The notes below the pieces were generated by a model. The model was not told the origin of the DNA, did no database searches, and saw nothing but the letters and a program-made list of their open reading frames with translations. Position numbers and translations under genes: made by a program. DNA of 64,000 nucleotides from contig CM061233.1 of assembly GCA_030844895.1 (NCBI GenBank), forward strand, positions 58,429,468 to 58,493,467, read 5' to 3'. Each line of letters begins with the position of its first letter. Positions within the stretch are counted from its first letter, which is position 1. Source of the stretch: Ambrosia x helenae. Its lineage: Eukaryota > Streptophyta > Magnoliopsida > Asterales > Asteraceae. This document shows, in pieces, positions 58,736 to 64,000 of the stretch.

Positions 58736-60780
58736 TCTCACCCTAACATAAGATTTTCTTAAATTATAGACTTGGGCATCGAATTTACCAAATACACGCA
58801 GAAGCATAGGAGGCACGAAAACAAAACACCATCCCTAAAAATAAATAAAAAATAGCAACACTTTAAATGTTATTTTAGATATTCAAGAAAAACAAAAACA
58901 AAATTCGTAGCGTGTAAGTAAACCAAAAACACGCCTCTTTCATTTATGGGATTCCAGTTTCCGGTGTACGTGTAAGCATGGATAGGATTTAAAATAGAAA
59001 ACGCCAATCCTAACTTCCACACATAATTCCATAGGTGGATTCTATTCATATTGGTAAAAGAATGTTTCTTTATGTTATAAATATTCCTATTTGCGCAAGC
59101 TATTTTAACCCATTTATGCATAATCAGATCATTGAACTACAACCACTGATGGATAACGTATACTTTAAAATAAAAACCATACCTATCATCAAAGAAACAG
59201 TTGTTTGATTCCATGTAATCCTATTCCTCTTTGTACCGACTGTTACTATTTTGTTACCCAATTTCAACGACAACGAAGGTCAACATCTGCAATCTAATTT
59301 AGTGATTCATAAGTGTAAATAAATAACATTTGACGATTTAAAATACAAATAAATTAATGGTTTTATGTCCAATATCTTATAAAAAAAGGCATTAAAAAGG
59401 ATTCACAAAGTATGTGTGCATGCAATAAAGAACCCGGAAAATACAATAGATTCATCTTTGCTTGTTGGCCAGTAATAGTCATTTTTCTCCAGATCCTTCA
59501 TGTGATCAATCATGTTAAGATAAATATAAAAAAAAGTAAGGAAATAAGATAAAATACCTTAACGACATTGCTGAAACTTTGGCGCATCCTGCATCAACCA
59601 TCACAGAGTATCAAAGACAAACATGATAACCAAATGAAAAAAGTTAGATTCAATTCATTAAATTAATGATAAGAGAGACAATCCAAATAAAGACATATAA
59701 TCTCACATAATCTGATGATGCAAAATTTTCTTGCAAATGCAACAATATTGTTTTGATATCCGCAACTGCCATTTTAGTAAGGATGCCATATGGGCAAAAA
59801 AGAGAACGTGTAAGAAAATAATTAGTAGTGCCATTATTAACAATAAGAGTTGTAGTCTTGTAGAAACCTTTCTTCTCCTGCTTCTTTTTCACTGCATAAC
59901 CGTTCCAAAAGAAAATCCACATAAACTTCTAAGAAAGCAAAAGAAAAAAAGATCACACTACCACTAACCACTAATTAATTAAAAAAGCTAGACACCATAT
60001 TTCTTATAAAGTGTACGTCAATTAACAAATCATGCATACAAAATCCTCTTCATATTCTACTCTCCTATATGTTCCACCCCCACATACATATACACATACA
60101 TACATTTATTTTTCTTGTCTGCAATCTTGGTTATATAAACACTGATAGCCCCAAATTACCATATTTAACCATTGAAACAATTTTTTTAAAAGCTACATGG
60201 TTATTATATACAGTTCCCAGTATTTGATTGAGAATTAGTCCATGTTTAGCGTTGAATCAAGTTCAAAGGCATACGTAACCTGCCAATGGTTCAAAGGATG
60301 GATGAAACAAACCTAAAATCTAATTTCATGTTTCATTTTTGCATAATCTATCAAATATTATATTTTTTTCACAAATAGAACTTATCACAATTAACGGAAT
60401 AGATACCTAAGAATAGCGACACCACCCTTTCTTTGTGTACCTTGATCTCTTGGTCTTTAGGGCTCCAGTTAACCATTTTATAAACTGTCATCTCTGCCAA
60501 CAAACATATCTTGAAACTTGAAAGAAAAAAATATTGATATTTAACAAATACAAAACATGAAAACTTAAATTGGTTTTTTAAATTGGAAAAGAATAACCAT
60601 CATTCTCCTATTCAGAGTCATAACCAGAATACCCACATGAATGCAGGTATTCATCTCAAAAATTAAACATATCACCTATTTTGCAGAGATTGTGGTATAA
60701 AAAAGCTAAATGCTGTAAAGGAAAAAGAAGGGAAGATGAACAAACACAAAAATTGATTAAGACCAAGGCAAACACATAAA
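58736..60780 (-). other. Unassigned region with coding-like minus-strand stretches
   Basis: Several short minus-strand stretches look like exons: about 60524-60409 (VYKMVNWSPKDQEIKVHKE, donor TTAG|GTATCT), about 59930-59840 (VYVDFLLERLCSEKEAGEER) and about 59800-59720 (MAVADIKTILLHLQENFASS). Others lie at about 59590-59560 (RQSFSNVVK, donor AAG|GTATTT), 59520-59455 (MIDHMKDLEKNDYYWPTSKD) and 59260-59180 (LKLGNKIVTVGTKRNRITWN). I cannot join them into a gene or name a family. They may be fragments captured by a mobile element or a decayed gene. Confidence 0.25.
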
Positions 60781-61082
60781 AAACGACGCTTGATGATTAG
60801 GGTCTTCAAGTCGATATGCAAGAGGACAAAGTTATTGGGAGTTCTATAAAGCGTGTTTTGTTTTGCAAGGGTTTGATGCGACTGATAAGACTCAACGGTG
60901 TCGGTATCTACCTCCGTGGTGATTTACATATCCGAATCGGTGGTTGTTTCGGAGATGGTGGTGCGACGGTAGAGAAGCTGTTGTTTTTGGGTTGGTTTAT
61001 GTTGCATATTCGAGTGGTGTATGGAGGTGGTCAACGGTGGTTGATGGGGCGTTCCAAGGTGGGTTACAGGTTAGTGGCGTGG

Positions 61083-61151
61083 TGGTTAACGGTGGGGTTG
61101 CAGGTGAACGCTTGCGAGTTACGCTGCAAGGTTACAGAGAGATGGAGAGGT

Positions 61152-61216
<65 letters not shown>

Positions 61217-61508
61217 GCAGTATAATGACAAAAGGTAAAATAGCAGGAACACATACGTGGCTGGAGCAGGTGAACAAACAAGAACACATACATGGCTGGA
61301 GCAGGTAAACAAACGTTGGCAGGTATATTTCGTCAACTATAAGAATATTATATTTAGTTACTGCTCATTAAGATGGAATGTTAATATATATTCCGTCAAC
61401 TATAAGAATATTCCGTTAAGTTACTGCTCATCAAGTTTAGTGTGCCGCGGTAGTTAACAGTGGGGTTGTAGGTGAACGCTTGCGAGTTACGCTGCAAGGT
61501 TATAGAGA

Positions 61509-61550
<42 letters not shown>

Positions 61551-61690
61551 GATGACAGAAGGTAAAATAGCAGGAACACATACGTGGGCTGGAGCAGGTG
61601 AACAAATGTTGGCAGGTATATTTCGTCAACTATAAGAATATTCCGGTTAGTTACTGATCATCAAGTGGAATGTTAATATATAGGATAATA
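61083..61690 (+). repeat. About 369-bp imperfect duplication containing (GA)n runs
   Basis: Block 1 starts at 61083 (GTTAACGGTGGGGTTG) and block 2 at 61452 (GTTAACAGTGGGGTTG). Both continue through GTGAACGCTTGCGAGTTACG, a (GA)n run (61155-61213 and 61504-61548), AAAATAGCAGGAACACATAC and CGTCAACTATAAGAATATT. Block 1 has an extra internal copy of the ACACATACATGGCTGGAGCA part. The open frames across the GA runs are repeat artefacts. Confidence 0.82.
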
Positions 61691-61925
61691 TGTTTCTATT
61701 AAATTAAGTATAGCCGATTATCCAGTTCAAATATATGTTTATACGAACTATACAATACTATTGCTATGGGATTTAAAAAGTGGGCGAGGCTAACGTAAAA
61801 AGGAGCTTAGCGTACAGAGTATAAGATGGATTATTAGCCATAGATTAAACTAGATAATCAGGGGCACGATAGAAAAATCATTGCGTCATTAAAGTTTCAC
61901 CCCCATTTTTAAAACAAATATACCA

Positions 61926-62336
61926 TAAAACAAGCTTTTTATCTTCTTTCATTTGCATACAATATTTCCATACTTTAAAAAAAATTGCTAGGTTGATAAC
62001 TTGCATTTTATTGAGGGTATACTTGTGTTTTAGAAACGCAAGTTATACCTGATCAAACAACCTGATAAAACGCAAGTTATAAATGATAAAACACAAGTTA
62101 TACATGATAAAACATAAGTTATATCTGATAAAAAGATGTAAGTTATACATGGTATAAACGCAAGTTATACATGATAAAACCCAAGTTATAGCCGATACAA
62201 AAATGCAAGTTATATCCGATAAAAAAACGCAAGTTGTATCATGATAAAATGCAAGTTATCAACCCAACAAATATTTTGTTTTTTTTAAGTATAGCAATAG
62301 GTATGCAAATGAAAGAGGATAAAAAGCTTGTTTTTA
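61926..62336. repeat. Inverted-repeat element with internal CAAGTTATA tandem repeat
   Basis: About 85-bp arms are inverted copies: AAAACAAGCTTTTTATCTTC at the left and, on the minus strand, AAAACAAGCTTTTTATCCTC at the right. Both continue through CTTTCATTTGCATAC and GTTGATAACTTGCAT. Between them are about ten degenerate copies of a 20-22-bp unit, CAAGTTATACATGATAAAAC. I see no target duplication. Confidence 0.75.
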
Positions 62337-62342
62337 GACAAA

Positions 62343-63273
62343 ATTACACTTTGTGTCCTTTATGTATGACCAAAATTATGAAACATGTCCTTTAAAAATA
62401 AAAAAATTCATTTTATGTCCAAATTCATTGTTTTTTCTTAAGATTATGTCCTTTTATACTAACTCAGTTAGTAAACTTAGTTAACTATAATCTAACCAAG
62501 GGCAAAATAGTCCATTTACATGCTTTTGACTAAAAATCCCCATCCGACCTAAATTCTAGCCTCTTTAGCGATATTCTTCCTTAAAATCAATTTAGAGGTT
62601 CTTCTACAACCAACTCACCACCATCACACCTGTCATCACCTCCACCTCAACCCACCACCTTAGCACTAGCCTCACTATCACCTTCACCACCACAACAATC
62701 ACCACTTGCCATTCCCACCACAACCACCACCCCACCCACTTCCACTGCTGTCACCTCCAGATCTGATCTGAGCACCCACTTTCGTCGCCCACCTCCACCA
62801 CCATCACTCAACTCTATCCACCCTTTCCCATCACCACCATCATTCATCCCGAGCAACCCAAAATCAAACTTACAACTAAGTACCAAAAGTAAAAACCCAG
62901 ACATCAAAATTGGACCCAAATCAAATTCGTTCACCAACAACCACCGTTCACCACCATCGTTCAAACCCAGTTCAAAATCAGCTCCTTTTCATACATCATC
63001 GTAAGATAATCGTTCACGAACAACAACAATCGTCCACCTCGTTTTTTATTTAAGGTTGTGGTTTTCAAATTTGGGCTTTTATTTTGAGGTCGTGGGTTCT
63101 CAGATTTGGTTGGTGGTGGCATTAACAGATAGATATAGATGGGGATAAATGGGTGCAATTTGGTGGTATGGGGGTGGTGGCTGACAATGGCAAAGGTACT
63201 AGTGGTAAAGGTGGTCGCAGGTGGTAATGGCGGGTAGTGATGGTGGTGTTAGGTGGAGATTTTTTTATACACA

Positions 63274-63311
<38 letters not shown>

Positions 63312-63566
63312 GCCTAAATTGATTTTGATTAAGAAGATCGTTAAAGAGGTTAAGATTAGGGCAAATAGGGTTTTTTAGTCAAAAGCATGTGAATGGACTA
63401 TTTTGTCATTGGTTAGATTATGGTTAATAGAGTTTGCTAACTGAGTTAGTATAAAAGGACATAATCTATAAGAAAAACACATAATTTGGACATAAAATGA
63501 TTTTTTTTTTATTTTAAAGGACACGTTTCATAATTTTGGTCATACATAAAGGAAACAAAGTGTAAT
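62343..63566. mobile_element. Non-coding element with long terminal inverted repeats, about 1.2 kb
   Basis: The arms at 62343-62577 and 63333-63566 are inverted copies of about 235 bp: ATTACACTTTGTGTCCTTTA at the left and ATTACACTTTGTTTCCTTTA at the right on the minus strand. The interior is CACCACC-rich, then GGTGGTGG-rich, with a (TA)n run near 63270-63308. The long arms suggest a Mutator-like or foldback MITE. No target duplication was recognised. Confidence 0.7.
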
Positions 63567-64000
63567 GAGAAGAGATAACGTACAAAGCTTCTTAACGTAC
63601 AAAGCGTAAGACGCATTCTCAGCCATTAGATTTAGGAGGTGGCAAAGATGGTAATTAACAACCCTAATCATATTTGGGTTAATCTAACCAAGGGTAAATT
63701 AGGAAAAACACGTTTAATTTGTTTTTTCAAATCGTAGCAACAAACATAATTGAAACAACATTTTTCAACGATTGAACCTGATTTTTCATCTTTTCATTTC
63801 GATTAAACGTTCATAATGATTACACAATAAAAAAACATTCGATTACAATCAAATAAAAAAGTATTTACAGAAGAAGAAGTAAAACAGAGTATCATAATTC
63901 AATCGATAAAATCAATCGAATCATATTCAAATATCACTATCAATGCATCTTTTATTAACAGAAACAAACGATTTTGATAATAGAAGAAGAATTAAAGAAA
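63567..64000. other. Non-coding right edge of the window
   Basis: I see no gene. A block at about 63586-63632 (CGTACAAAGCGTAAGACGCA and onward) resembles 61806-61848 in direct orientation, so the inverted-repeat elements between them lie between two copies of a short repeat. Confidence 0.4.

Noticed and set aside
60816..61238. 140-codon plus frame ending in Arg-Glu repeats
   Set aside because: The end is the (GA)n microsatellite, and the rest overlaps an equally long frame in another phase. I recognise no domain.
62647..62964. 105-codon Gly/Val-rich minus frame
   Set aside because: It lies in the CACCACC-rich interior of a foldback element and is low complexity.

Overview
This is plant nuclear DNA and almost all of it is transposable elements. 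The evidence is AT-rich sequence, spliced genes with GT-AG introns, an initiator-Met-tRNA primer binding site, and plant-type Helitrons carrying RPA-like genes. The plant is probably a dicot. Asteraceae is my guess from the style of the repeats, not something the sequence proves. I found no convincing intact host gene, rRNA, tRNA or CRISPR array.

Positions 1-1171 are the 3' end of a Copia-type LTR retrotransposon. Positions 2820-37030 are a five-level nest, with every boundary readable: hAT-A (8-bp duplication AGTGAAAG) contains Helitron 1 (3009-20059) and, separately, hAT-B (20484-36999, 8-bp duplication CGGCCGGT). hAT-B contains Helitron 2 (20647-36297), which contains an LTR retrotransposon (27856-34346, 5-bp duplication AAAAT). 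Helitron 1 carries an apparently intact 11-exon RPA70-like gene and a Rep-helicase gene broken by two frameshifts and two stops, both on the minus strand. It also carries captured host fragments, the clearest being a cysteinyl-tRNA synthetase exon. Helitron 2 is a decayed relative: its Rep part is deleted, its helicase is frameshifted and its RPA gene is internally duplicated. It also holds a triplicated terminal exon, possibly from a B3-domain gene.

From 37 to 52 kb there is a Tourist-like MITE (37393-37745), a small non-autonomous Helitron (38548-39283), two solo LTRs with target duplications (39577-42130 and 43262-45420), two less certain Helitron-like segments, a GC-rich 36-bp minisatellite of about 1.8 kb (47733-49510) and a truncated LTR (51091-52585).

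From 53 to 59 kb there is a minus-strand LTR element with no coding capacity, whose 5' LTR is replaced by an inverted copy of its own 3' end. Its leader holds four hairpins with a conserved 19-nt loop and different but complementary stems. This is the most unusual signal in the window. From 59 to 64 kb there are unidentified coding-like stretches, a GA-microsatellite duplication and two inverted-repeat elements.

All elements were recognised by reading termini, target-site duplications, splice sites and protein motifs. No database was searched.
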